DNA of 64,000 nt from JACVRW01 sp963827065 (lineage in GTDB: Bacteria > Actinomycetota > Thermoleophilia > Solirubrobacterales > Thermoleophilaceae). Location of the stretch: NCBI GenBank assembly GCA_963827065.1, contig CAWGZM010000001.1, positions 1-64,000 on the forward strand, given 5' to 3'. The notes beneath the pieces were generated by a model that was not told the DNA's origin, searched no databases, and saw only the letters and a program-made list of their open reading frames with translations. How positions within the stretch are numbered: the first letter of the stretch is position 1; each line of letters starts with the position of its first letter. This document shows, in pieces, positions 51,672 to 61,196 of the stretch. The position numbers and the translations under genes are program-made.

Positions 51672-53412
51672 GCGACCGCTTCCCGACCGCGGCGACGCCG
51701 GACCGGCCCGAGCTGGAGGTCAGCCTCGACGGCACGGCGCTTGCGCCGCTGGTCCAGCGCGACATCGTGGAGGTCGACGCCTCAGAGGAGATCGGGCGCC
51801 ACGCGCGGCTGACACTGCTCGTCCAGAACTGGGACGCCGACAAGCAGGCCGTGCGCCACTCGGACGGCGCGCTCGTTCGCGCCCGGTAGGGCTATCTCGC
51901 TGCGGCTCGGCTACCACGCCAAGCTCGAGCCGGTCTTCGACGGCGTGATCACGGCGCTGGGCGGCCACTTCAGCGCCGGCAGCGGACCGACGCTGCGGAT
52001 CGAGGCGCGCTCGCGGTCGATCCAGCTCGCGTACCCGCCCCGGTCGCGGTTGCTCGAGCAGGCCAACGACGGCGACGTCGCAGGCGCGATCGCGGCCGAC
52101 TACGGCCTTACGGCGGACGCCGACGACGGCATCGACCAGGACTTCGTCGTGATCGACGGGCGCAGCGACTGGGAGCACCTCACCGAGCGCGCGGCCGCGC
52201 TCGGCTGGGTGACCTACGTGCGCGACAAGACGCTCGTGTTCAAGCCGCCGGTCCAGCCGCCCGGGAGCCCGCCGGAGCTGGCCTGGGGCCGCAACCTCAC
52301 CGAGCTGCACCTCACGCAGGACCTCGCCGCCGTGGCGGACCCGATCGTCGCCACGAGCTGGGACCCCGACGGGCAGCAGGCGGCCGACGGCCAGGCGGGC
52401 GCGTCGCGGTCGACCGTCCCGTCCGGCGACCGCCAGGCGGTCGACGGCGCCCTCTGCGGACGCCGGCTGGCCGCTGCGCGAGCAGCACGTGCCGCTGACC
52501 ACGCCGCTCCCGCTGCCCGAGCTCGAGCAGCTCGCCGTGGGGCAAGCGACGGCCGACGCCCTGCGCCACTTCACGGGTCGCGGCGCGACGATCGGCCTGC
52601 CGTCGCTGCGCGCCGACTCGTGGGCCTCGATCACCGGGGTCGGGAAGCGGATGAGCGGCTCGCACTACCTCAGCGCGGTCCGCCACCGGATGAGCGCGCG
52701 CGGCTACGTCACCGAGTTCCAGCTCGGGCGCGGCCAGCCGCTGCAGCCACCCGCGGCCGCGGCGGCCGACCGCCCCTCCCTGCGCCTCGCCGTGGTGCAG
52801 GACCTCGACGACCCCGAGAAGTGGGGCCGCGTCAAGGTCGCGCTGCCCTGGCGTAGCGACGCGCCGGACGCGCTGTGGGCCCGCATCGCCACGCTGGACG
52901 CGGGGCCGAGACAGGGCACTTGGTTCGTCCCCGATGTCGGCCAGGAGGTCGTGATCGGGACGCTCGGCGACGACGACCGGCACCCGGTCGTGCTGGGCGC
53001 GCTGTGGAACGGCCAGCAGTCGCCGCCCGAGCAGATGGACCCGCAGAAGAACGACATCCGCGCGATCGTCACGCGGGCCGGACACAAGATCCGCTTCGAC
53101 GACGGCGACCCCGCGACGGTCGAGGTCTCGACGGCCGGCGGGCGCACCGTCCTGCTCGACGACGGCAACAGCGCGGTCGAGGTCAAGGAACCTGACGGGC
53201 CGTCCTCGATGAAGCTCAGCGGCTCCGGCATCGAGCTGACGGCCAAAGCCGGCGACATCAAGCTCACGGCGTCGGCGGGCAAACTCATCGTCGACGCGAC
53301 CGGCATCGAGGCGAAGTCGAGCGGCGCCGCGAAGCTGGAGAGCTCCGCGACGCTCGACGTCAAGGCGTCGGCCAAGTTGACGCTGAGCGGCGGGATGGTG
53401 GCGATCAACTGA
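51668..53412 (+). CDS. VgrG-like spike/baseplate assembly protein (two frameshifts)
   Basis: This locus of about 580 residues reads PELEVSLDGTALAPLVQRDI, LRLGYHAKLEPVFDGVITAL, WEHLTERAAALGWVTYVRDK, then YLSAVRHRMSARGYVTEFQL, the gpV-like LAVVQDLDDPEKWGRVKVAL, WFVPDVGQEVVIGTLGDDDR, and a C-terminal beta-helix of alternating Gly/Lys/Ser strands ending LTLSGGMVAIN. The gpD-like part, OB-fold and helix tip match Pvc8. Frames change near 51893 and 52455; the rest (52489-53412) is intact. PAAR from 41612 would cap it. Confidence 0.87.
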
Positions 53413-53828
53413 TGGCTGCCGCGCCGCGACACCCACACGTCGGCGTCGGCTGGGCGTTCCCGGTCCGCTGGGACGACGACGGCGTCGTCGACCGCTCGGC
53501 CGACGAGCAGCGCGTCAAGGAGGCGATGCGCCTGATCCTGCGCACGCTCCAGGGCGCCCGTGCGATGCGGCCGGAGTTCGGCGCGGGTGTCGACCGCTAC
53601 GTCTTCGCCCCGCGCACCGACGAGGCGTGCTTCCGGCTCGCGGCTGATGTGCGCCGCGCGCTGATGCTCTCCGAGCCACGCGTGCTGGTGGACCGCGTCG
53701 ACGCGACGCCGGCGGGCGATGACGGCGAGCGGATCGACGTGTTGATCGAGTTCCGGCTCGACCGCCATCGCCGGCCGTCGAGCCTCGTGCTGCCCTACTA
53801 CGTCGACGGCAGCGGAGCGCCCGTGTGA
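53412..53828 (+). CDS. gp25/GPW-like baseplate protein
   Basis: The 138-residue protein starts in a TGATG overlap. VGVGWAFPVRWDDDGVVDRS, EAMRLILRTLQGARAMRPEF, GAGVDRYVFAPRTDEACFRL, and the C-terminal RIDVLIEFRLDRHRRPSSLV match the gp25-like lysozyme-fold family, including the conserved E/P-x-F-G. It is Pvc9-like and joins the baseplate wedge. The GTG of the next gene overlaps its stop. Confidence 0.9.
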   Translation: MAAAPRHPHVGVGWAFPVRWDDDGVVDRSADEQRVKEAMRLILRTLQGARAMRPEFGAGVDRYVFAPRTDEACFRLAADVRRALMLSEPRVLVDRVDATPAGDDGERIDVLIEFRLDRHRRPSSLVLPYYVDGSGAPV

Positions 53829-56518
53829 GCGCCGACGCCCGCACACCGCTGCGCGCGGCCGCGCACGAGGTGCGCCTGCCCGGCAGCGCGAAGACGTGGG
53901 AGAAGGTGCTGTTCGCGGGCGACGAGTGGGCGGACGCCGCCGAGCCGTCCCATGCTCTGCTCATCGCCCTGGCCGGCCTGCACGCGCGCCTCGCCGAGCA
54001 CCAGATGACGGTGCCCGCGCGCCTGCGCGCGGAGTGGCTCAGCGACGTGCTGGGCATCGGCCCGCTGCCAGCGGCCGCCGACCGCGTCGTCGTCGCGGCG
54101 CAGGCGGATCCCGCGCGGACGCCGCTGACGATCGACGCGGCGACGGCGGTCCGCGCCAAGGACACCGCCGGCGCCGAGCGGCGCTACCGGACGACCGAGA
54201 CGCTGACGGTGCACGGCGTCGAGGTGCTCGACGTGCTCAGCCACGGCGCCGAACGCGCGCCGGGGGGCCACGTCATCGACACGGCCGCGCGCTGGAGGGA
54301 CCGGAGCGTGCCGTTCGCGCCGTTCGCGGCCGGCCACCCGCCGGCCGTCCACAGCCTGTTCGTGCTCAGCGACGTGCTTGCGTTCCCGGACGGCGCGATG
54401 ACGGTCAGCCTGAAGTTCACGAACGCCAACCCGGCGCCGCTCGCGGCCGCCGCGTGGGAGTTCTCGGGGCCCGACGGCGCTCGCGTGGCCGTCACCGTGG
54501 CGAAGGTGACCACGACGTCGATCGACCTGCAGCTCGCGGGCGGTTGCACCGCCGCCGACGTGCTCGGGGTGCACGCGCCGTACCTGTGCGCGTCGCTCCC
54601 CGCCGGCCAACGCAGCAGCGAGGCGCTGGCCTTCGCGCCGGCGACCGTCAAGGTCGCGGTCACCAAGCGCGAGCATGTCCGGCCCGATCGGGCGTACGCC
54701 AACGACGGCCGCCTGGACCCGACCAAGGAGATGCAGCCGTTCGGGCCCACGCCGAGGCGCGGGGACGCGTTCTACGTCTGTTGCGACGAGGCGTTCGGCA
54801 AGCCGCTGAGCAGCTTGACCGTGCACCTCGGGCTGCTCGACCCGGCCTCGGGGGCGCTCCTCGAAGTGCCGTGGAGCTCGGTACCGCTCACCGTCCAGTA
54901 CAAGGCCAAGCAGCAGGCGCAGCAGACGACCAACCAGGACGTCGCCAAGGGCATGCTGCAGCTGATCGGCTACCTCGACCAGAGCAGCGCGTCGTCGCCC
55001 GAGATCGACTGGCAGTACCACGACGGCCGCGCCTGGGCGCATCTGCGGAGCACCGGCTCGCAGCTCAAGACGCTCACCTGGACGGGGGCGAGGGCCCCTA
55101 CGCAGCCGCTCAGCCACCCCATCGACCTCGACGGGCCTGGGCACTTCCTACGCGCATTCCTGTCCGCCGGTGACTTCGGCTGGAGCGACTACCAGCACAA
55201 CCTCGCCGAGTTCGCGGCCAAGGCGGCGAGCAACCAGGATCCGAGCTCATCGCTGCTGATCGCGCCCGATCCGCCGATCCTGTCGGCGATCAGCATCGAC
55301 TACGTGACGGTCGACACAGCGCCGCGCGCGCTCGCCAGCGTCGACGGCTGGACGACGCGGCACCCGGCCGCCTCAGGCCCGCACCACGCGTTCGCGCTGC
55401 CGTTCGAGCTCGCCGGCGACAGCGCCGGCATGCTCGCCTTTGGCCTGCGCGTGGGTGAGGACGCCCTGGGCACCGCGCTGGCGCTGTACATCGACGTCGC
55501 GTCCGCGTCGGCGTGCGGGAGCGACCCCGAGTCACCGCTGCGCTGGGAGTACTGGAGTGCAGACGGCTGGCAGGCGGTCGACGTCGCGGACGGCACGCTA
55601 GGGCTCCGCCAACCTGGGCTGCTGCGCTTCGTCGCGCCGCTCGACTGGCAGGAGGGGTGCGCGGGCGCGTCGGCGGCCGCGGGGCGCTGGATCCGCGCCG
55701 TGACGCCGTCGCCGGAGACGGTCGGGACGCTGCTCGCGATCGTGCCCGACGCAGTCGAGGCCGTGCAGGACGCGCCTCCGGGCGCGCCCGCGAGCGCGTA
55801 CGAGCCGCTCGAGCCCGGCCAGGTCAAGGGGCTGCTCGTGGCCGCACCGGGCATCAAGAAGCTCACGAACCCGATCGCCGGCCGCCCCGGCCGCCCAGTC
55901 GAGGGCACACGGCGTCCAGGCTTCCTCGTCCGAGCTTCGGGCGCCGTGCGCCATCGCGGCCGCGCAGCCACGGCCTGGGACTGCGAGGCGCTGATCCGCG
56001 ACACCTTCCCGGAGGTCGCGGCCGTCCGGGTGCTCCCGCACACGAATCCGCAAGGCGAGGACGAGCCGGGCTGGATCGGCGCCGTCGTCGTCCCGCGCAC
56101 CAGCGACCGCATGCCTTTGCCGAGTGTGAGCCTGGCGGCCCGCATCGCCGCGGCGCTGGACGGGCGCCTTCCCGTCCACGCCGAGCTCGCGGTGTTGTGC
56201 CCGATCTACGTCCCGGTCACTGTGCAGGCGGCGATCGTCCTCGCACCCGGCGCGGGGGCGGTCGAGGCGCGCACGCGGATCACCGCCGCGCTCGAGCACC
56301 GGCTGCACCCGACGGCGACCGACCCGGTGCGCTTCGGGCGCGAGCTGTTCGCGTCGTCGGTGGCGGCCGAGCTGGAGACCCTTCCGGACGTCGACCATCT
56401 CGAGACGTTCGCGCTGCTGGCAGGCGGCGCGCCGACCGAGCGCGTCGCTGTCGACCCGTGCCTCGGCATCGTCGCGTCCTCCGGCGACCACGTCCTGACG
56501 CTGACGGAGCAGCTGTGA
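53825..56518 (+). CDS. Large baseplate protein (gp6/Pvc11-like)
   Basis: The 897-residue protein starts at GTG 53825. The N-terminal half contains WEKVLFAGDEWADAAEPSHA and APFAAGHPPAVHSLFVLSDV with repeated beta-sandwich segments. The C-terminal 250 residues are baseplate-J-like: WDCEALIRDTFPEVAAVRVL, WIGAVVVPRTSDRMPLPSVS, VPVTVQAAIVLAPGAGAVEA and LEHRLHPTATDPVRFGRELF. Frame is intact throughout, in contrast with the genes just upstream. It is coupled to the next gene by GTGA. Confidence 0.83.
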   Translation: MSADARTPLRAAAHEVRLPGSAKTWEKVLFAGDEWADAAEPSHALLIALAGLHARLAEHQMTVPARLRAEWLSDVLGIGPLPAAADRVVVAAQADPARTPLTIDAATAVRAKDTAGAERRYRTTETLTVHGVEVLDVLSHGAERAPGGHVIDTAARWRDRSVPFAPFAAGHPPAVHSLFVLSDVLAFPDGAMTVSLKFTNANPAPLAAAAWEFSGPDGARVAVTVAKVTTTSIDLQLAGGCTAADVLGVHAPYLCASLPAGQRSSEALAFAPATVKVAVTKREHVRPDRAYANDGRLDPTKEMQPFGPTPRRGDAFYVCCDEAFGKPLSSLTVHLGLLDPASGALLEVPWSSVPLTVQYKAKQQAQQTTNQDVAKGMLQLIGYLDQSSASSPEIDWQYHDGRAWAHLRSTGSQLKTLTWTGARAPTQPLSHPIDLDGPGHFLRAFLSAGDFGWSDYQHNLAEFAAKAASNQDPSSSLLIAPDPPILSAISIDYVTVDTAPRALASVDGWTTRHPAASGPHHAFALPFELAGDSAGMLAFGLRVGEDALGTALALYIDVASASACGSDPESPLRWEYWSADGWQAVDVADGTLGLRQPGLLRFVAPLDWQEGCAGASAAAGRWIRAVTPSPETVGTLLAIVPDAVEAVQDAPPGAPASAYEPLEPGQVKGLLVAAPGIKKLTNPIAGRPGRPVEGTRRPGFLVRASGAVRHRGRAATAWDCEALIRDTFPEVAAVRVLPHTNPQGEDEPGWIGAVVVPRTSDRMPLPSVSLAARIAAALDGRLPVHAELAVLCPIYVPVTVQAAIVLAPGAGAVEARTRITAALEHRLHPTATDPVRFGRELFASSVAAELETLPDVDHLETFALLAGGAPTERVAVDPCLGIVASSGDHVLTLTEQL

Positions 56519-58164
56519 GCGTCCCCGAGCCGCTCCGCGCGCCCCACATCGAGCCGCCCGACCGCGACTACGCCGCCGTGCGCGACGCCGCGATCGCCGT
56601 CGTCCGCGAGACCGCGGCGCCGGCATGGACCGACCACAACGCGCCCGATCCCGGCATCACGATCCTCGAGGCGCTGGCGTGGAGCGTCGCCGACCTGCAC
56701 TACCGCACCGCCGAGCGGGGCCTCGGGGCGTGGCCGCTGGAGGTGCCCGCCGACGCCCTGCCGGCCGAGCCGCATCCGAGCGGCGTCCCGCTCGCGGCCG
56801 ACCCCGTCGGGCTGCTCGAGCTCGCGGCGGCGATGGCGGGGTCCGGGGTCGCCGATGCGATGCGCACCGAGATCGCGGACGTTGGCTCGTCGCAGGCCGC
56901 GGCGACCGCGCTCGCGGGGCACCCGTTCGGGTCCGGAGGCGACGTGTTCACGCCGACCTTGGACCAGGCGGCCGCGGCAGTGCGCCTGCTGCGGGCGCCG
57001 GTCGTGCTGCGCGGCGCACTCCACGGCTCCGCCGCGGTGGCGGCCGCCATCGAGCGCAGCCCGGGCGACGACGCACGGGCGCTGTGGCTGCTGCGGCTGG
57101 ACCCGATTATGGACGGGCTCTGGGACGACGAGCTCGCGACGCTGCTGCGGCGCCACCGCCGCCGCGACCTGGCGGCGCGCGTGCGTGCCCTGCGCGACGA
57201 GATCGCCGTGGCCACAGCCATCCCGGCGCTGCTGACCCGTCTCACCGGCACCTACGGCCTGACGACAGACGAGGCCGAGCTTGCTCTGGCGCTGCACCCG
57301 TGCCCGCCCGGCATCGACCCCGAGCTGTGGGAGCGCCCCGACGGCGGCACGCGCGTCTGGCCGCCGCACCCGCTGCAGACGCGCACGGTCGAGCCGATCA
57401 GCGCCGAGGATTACGCACGGCGCGCACGAGCCGTGAGCGGGGTGCGCCGCGCCTGGGCCGTGCGCGGCGACGCCCTGCCGGGCGTAGGCTGGGACGGCAC
57501 CGTCATCACGATCACCGTCCAGCGCCCCGGCGTGGTCACGCTGATCGTCGAGCCGGATCCGCCCGTGGCCGCCGCGAACCGCACGACGTTCCTCAAGGGC
57601 GTCCTGCGCGGCGTGCTGGGGTCGTCGCCGGCAGCAGAGGTTGACGACCCGTTTCAGCTGTGGCGGGACGACCTTGACCCGGCCGCCCCGCGGCGCACGA
57701 TCTGCGACGAGGTCGGCGCGGCGCTGCTGGACCGCTGCCAGGTCGCGGTCAAGGGGACGCTTTACGCCCCGGCCGGCACCGACCGCGACGCACTCGTCGC
57801 GCGCGCCCGCGCGCGCGTGGAGGCGTACTTCGCGGCGGGTCGGCCCGAGACCCGGCCGCCCGCGATCGCCGCCACCGTCTGTCCTGAGGGCATCGAGGGA
57901 TCCTGGCCGGAGGTTCCTCAGCCGGCCGACGGCTGGACGCCGGGCGACCCGATCCGCCTCAGCGAGCTCGTGCAGGTGCTCGCCGACGACCCGCTCGTGC
58001 TCGGCATGGAGGGCCTGCAGCTCGCGGTCGGCACCGGCGGCTGGCTGCCGGACCCGGGCATCACCGGCGAGGTCCCGTTGCCGCCGAACTGCGTCCCGGA
58101 GCTCGCCGAGCGCAAGTGCCTGGGGGTGACGCTCACGCTCGCGTCGGAGTGCTCGCATGGTTAG
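56515..58164 (+). CDS. Second baseplate wedge protein
   Basis: The 549-residue protein starts at GTG 56515. Near the N-terminus is TDHNAPDPGITILEALAWSV followed by ADLHYRTAERGLG, the pattern of gp6/BaseplateJ-type wedge proteins. The middle is helical and Ala-rich. The C-terminal part has ISAEDYARRARAVSGVRRAW, ITITVQRPGVVTLIVEPDPP and LLDRCQVAVKGTLYAPAGTD. It overlaps the tail protein I gene by eight bases. I take it as a wedge partner of the large protein before it (Pvc11/12-like). Confidence 0.8.
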   Translation: MSVPEPLRAPHIEPPDRDYAAVRDAAIAVVRETAAPAWTDHNAPDPGITILEALAWSVADLHYRTAERGLGAWPLEVPADALPAEPHPSGVPLAADPVGLLELAAAMAGSGVADAMRTEIADVGSSQAAATALAGHPFGSGGDVFTPTLDQAAAAVRLLRAPVVLRGALHGSAAVAAAIERSPGDDARALWLLRLDPIMDGLWDDELATLLRRHRRRDLAARVRALRDEIAVATAIPALLTRLTGTYGLTTDEAELALALHPCPPGIDPELWERPDGGTRVWPPHPLQTRTVEPISAEDYARRARAVSGVRRAWAVRGDALPGVGWDGTVITITVQRPGVVTLIVEPDPPVAAANRTTFLKGVLRGVLGSSPAAEVDDPFQLWRDDLDPAAPRRTICDEVGAALLDRCQVAVKGTLYAPAGTDRDALVARARARVEAYFAAGRPETRPPAIAATVCPEGIEGSWPEVPQPADGWTPGDPIRLSELVQVLADDPLVLGMEGLQLAVGTGGWLPDPGITGEVPLPPNCVPELAERKCLGVTLTLASECSHG

Positions 58165-58996
58165 CCCCGACTACACGCCGGTCGCGCAGGAGCTGCCCGA
58201 CGTCTACCAGGACGACGCGGCGAGCTTCGCCCAGCTCGCGTCGTACCTCGGACTCGCCGACACGGTGCAGCGTGCGTACGTGGACGCGCTCGACGAGCTC
58301 ACGACCTGGCTGAGCCCGCTCGCCACCGGGATGTGGCCGCCGGGGTTGCTGCCCGACGCCGGCGCGGACGCCGTGCTCGAGGCCCAGCTCGGCGCGCTCG
58401 AGGAGGTGGCGCGCTGGTTCGGCTTCGAGTACCCGCCGTCCTGGCCGCGCGACGGCGCCGGGCTCGCCAAGCGCCGCGCGTTCCTGCTCAAGGCCGCGCG
58501 GCTGTGGCGGCGCCGCACGACGCCGCGCGGGTTACTGGACTGGTTCTGCCTGGCCTTCGACATCGGGGACGAGGTGGAGCGCCCGTACCTCGTGGAGCAC
58601 TTCAAGATCGGCACGCCGGTCGACGGCCACGGGAACCCCGGGCCGGATCCCGGCCTGCGCGCGACGCTGTTCGTGCCGTCGACCGCCCAGTTCCTGGACT
58701 TCTCGCGGCGGCGCGAGGCGCAGGTGTTCGTCGAGCGCAACGCGCCGGCGCACGTGCTCATGCGGGTGTGCTGGGTCGGCGAGGACTTCACGCTCGGCAC
58801 GGTGCCCGGCCCGGGCGCCCCCGCGGCGGACATCACCAAATACCGCGACGACGTCGAGCGCCTGCTGTGCTCGCTGGTCTCGCTCGTCGAGCACCAGCAC
58901 GCCGTCCGCATCTGGGAGTGCATCGACGAGGGCCGCGACATCGACCGGCTCGGGACCGGGCGGCTGCCCGGCGGCGGCGAGATCCCCGACGACTGA
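58157..58996 (+). CDS. Phage tail protein I-like baseplate protein
   Basis: The 279-residue protein has the P2 gpI/Pvc12-like features LPDVYQDDAASFAQLASYLG, WLSPLATGMWPPGLLPDAG, GFEYPPSWPRDGAGLAKRRA, FLLKAARLWRRRTTPRGLLD and WFCLAFDIGDEVERPYLVEH, ending with VERNAPAHVLMRVCWVG. Such proteins link the baseplate to fibres. ATG 58157 overlaps the preceding gene. The frame is intact. Confidence 0.85.
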   Translation: MVSPDYTPVAQELPDVYQDDAASFAQLASYLGLADTVQRAYVDALDELTTWLSPLATGMWPPGLLPDAGADAVLEAQLGALEEVARWFGFEYPPSWPRDGAGLAKRRAFLLKAARLWRRRTTPRGLLDWFCLAFDIGDEVERPYLVEHFKIGTPVDGHGNPGPDPGLRATLFVPSTAQFLDFSRRREAQVFVERNAPAHVLMRVCWVGEDFTLGTVPGPGAPAADITKYRDDVERLLCSLVSLVEHQHAVRIWECIDEGRDIDRLGTGRLPGGGEIPDD

Positions 58997-59009
58997 GAGG
59001 AAGCAGCGC

Positions 59010-61196
59010 ATGGCCGACACCTGCTATCCGGTCTTCCAGGAAGGCCAGACCCTCACCCGCGACGACCTGACGTTGCTCCAGCAGTTCTTCGACGACCGGG
59101 CGCGGGCGGTCGGGCGCGCGATCGGCTTCGGCGTCGACTGCGGGCTCGACGGCGAGATCGCCGCCACGGGCGGCCCGGCCGTCGTCATCGCGACTGGGAT
59201 CGCGATCGACCAGGCGGGCGAGGTGCTGACGCTCGAGACGCCCGTGCACATCCCGCTGCCGCCGGCCAACACCGAGACGGGGTTCGACTTCATCGCGACG
59301 GGCCCCGGCGGCTTCACCGTGGTGCTGGTGGCGGAGGAGACCGTCACGCCCGCGCCCGCCTGCAACGAGGTCGGCTGCGAGGGCCACGCAGCCACGGTGT
59401 GCCGCACGGCGGAGCTCGTGCTCGTGCCGGGTCAGCTCACCGGCACGTTCTTCGACTTCGAGTCCGAGGACCTTATCCAGAAGGTGACGCCGCTGACGGC
59501 CGCCCCGACGGCCAAGCAGTTCGACGACCTCAAGGCGGCGATCCTCAAGCGGCTCGACACGACGCTGTCGGTGGCCGCGAAGGCGAAGCTGACGTCGGTC
59601 TCCATCGCCACCGCGGATCTGCCGGCAATCAAGAACGCCAAGGCCGCGTTCCTCAACCAGGTGCTGTTCGCGGCGCTCGACCTGCTGCGCTGCCGGGCGC
59701 TGCTGGAGCTGCAGTGCCTGCGCACCGTGGCGAAGAACGGCATCGCGCTCGGCTGGGCGCACCAGGTCGGCGCCGACTGGGAGTGGGACTGCTCGTTCCG
59801 GCACGCCTGGGAGCCGCCGGCCGGGCTCTCGATCGCGCTTGTCGGCGGCGCTTGCGAGGACGCGTGCAAGGAGCACCGTGACCGGCTCGAGTCGCTGATC
59901 CTCACGTTCGACCTGCCGCCCGTGCCCAAACCGGAGGATCCGCCGAAGGGCGGCGGCGAGTTGGGCGACCCGTACCACCCGTGCCAGAAGCTCAAGAAGG
60001 GCAGCAAGGGCTACTACGTCGGCCTCGAGGACTGCGGGCTCATCTACGTGCCGCCGAAGGAGCTGCCGCACGACTGGCACATCGCGTGGACCAAGCCCCC
60101 GAAGGGCTATCCGCCGGACGTCGCGGCGACGCCACCGTGGGAGGTCTACCTCACGCAGGAGCTCGACTACTTCGACGAGGGCGTGATGGTCCTCGTCGAC
60201 GCCATCGGGCGCGACCCCGAGAAGGCCAAGACCGGGATCCTGAACGCGGTCAAGGACGCTCACGTGGAGGTGCTGACCCTCGACGCGGCGCAGAAGCAGC
60301 CCGGCTTCACGCTCTCGGCGGTCGCCAGCCCGGCCGACACGATCGTCCTCATCAAGGACGCGTTGGGCAAGGTCGTCGACATCGGCGCGATCCCGGCGCA
60401 GACCGGTTTCCGCAACGCGAGCGTCGCGATCCCGGCGGCCACCGCCGCAGCCACGGCCGCCAAGGAGGTCGTCGTCGGCATGCAGGAGACCGTCCAGAAG
60501 CACGCGCAGACGCTCACCACCCTCGAGGCCGAGATCACGGAGTTCGACAAGTTCCACAACCAGACCGAGGGCAAGCTCAAGAACGTCGACACGGTCTTCG
60601 ACGGGCTGGACACGCGGATCAGCGAGAAGGCCAAGCAGGTGTTCAGCCAGTTCCAGACCGAGACGGCCGTCTTCCTGCACAACGCGGTGGCCACCGCCGT
60701 CGAGAGCGTGCAGGGGGGCATCCAGGAGCAGATGCAGAAGACGGCAGAGCTACACACCGCCGAGATCAAGGAGGAGTTCACGCGCGTGGACGAGCGCGCC
60801 CTGGAGGCGAACGAGGCGGCGAAGCGGGCCAATGTCCGCGTCGACCAGGTGCTCTCCGGCAAGGCCGTCGGGCTCACGGACCGGGAGATCGGGCGCCAGA
60901 CCGCGTTCAACGAGAAGCTCGTGAACGTGATGCGCGACGTCACGGTGGCGATCGAGTCGGCGGCGCCGGACGCGGAGAAGTCGGCGGTGCGCGACCAACT
61001 GGCGCCTGGCAAGGACGCGCTGTCCCGGATGGAGGCCGGAGTGCGCGCGGGCTCGCTCGTGCTCGAGGACGAGAAGGCGCCGCTGTCGCAGCTGCTCGAC
61101 ACGTTCGTCGGCGCCCTCAAGGCCGCGGGCGCGCCGACTGCCGAGCTCAAGCAGGTGCAGGCGGCCGTGCGGGCATTGCAGGATACGCTGCAGTGA
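59010..61196 (+). CDS. Large coiled-coil protein in fibre position
   Basis: This is a 728-residue protein from ATG 59010 after GAGAGGAAG. The N-terminal FQEGQTLTRDDLTLLQQFFD and RAIGFGVDCGLDGEIAATGG match a domain met at the start of injection-system baseplate or fibre proteins. Cys-rich stretches (CNEVGCEGHAATVC and later CEDACKEH) follow. Residues about 485-728 are a long helical, coiled-coil region (VGMQETVQKHAQTLTTLEAE, FSQFQTETAVFLHNAV, RVDERALEANEAAKRANVRV). Its position fits Pvc13 (fibre), but the coil would also fit a scaffold. No receptor-binding knob is recognised. Confidence 0.7.
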   Translation: MADTCYPVFQEGQTLTRDDLTLLQQFFDDRARAVGRAIGFGVDCGLDGEIAATGGPAVVIATGIAIDQAGEVLTLETPVHIPLPPANTETGFDFIATGPGGFTVVLVAEETVTPAPACNEVGCEGHAATVCRTAELVLVPGQLTGTFFDFESEDLIQKVTPLTAAPTAKQFDDLKAAILKRLDTTLSVAAKAKLTSVSIATADLPAIKNAKAAFLNQVLFAALDLLRCRALLELQCLRTVAKNGIALGWAHQVGADWEWDCSFRHAWEPPAGLSIALVGGACEDACKEHRDRLESLILTFDLPPVPKPEDPPKGGGELGDPYHPCQKLKKGSKGYYVGLEDCGLIYVPPKELPHDWHIAWTKPPKGYPPDVAATPPWEVYLTQELDYFDEGVMVLVDAIGRDPEKAKTGILNAVKDAHVEVLTLDAAQKQPGFTLSAVASPADTIVLIKDALGKVVDIGAIPAQTGFRNASVAIPAATAAATAAKEVVVGMQETVQKHAQTLTTLEAEITEFDKFHNQTEGKLKNVDTVFDGLDTRISEKAKQVFSQFQTETAVFLHNAVATAVESVQGGIQEQMQKTAELHTAEIKEEFTRVDERALEANEAAKRANVRVDQVLSGKAVGLTDREIGRQTAFNEKLVNVMRDVTVAIESAAPDAEKSAVRDQLAPGKDALSRMEAGVRAGSLVLEDEKAPLSQLLDTFVGALKAAGAPTAELKQVQAAVRALQDTLQ

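Noticed and set aside
53896..55173. Long Arg-rich plus-strand frames inside baseplate genes
   Set aside because: Shadows of the intact 53825-56518 gene in another frame.
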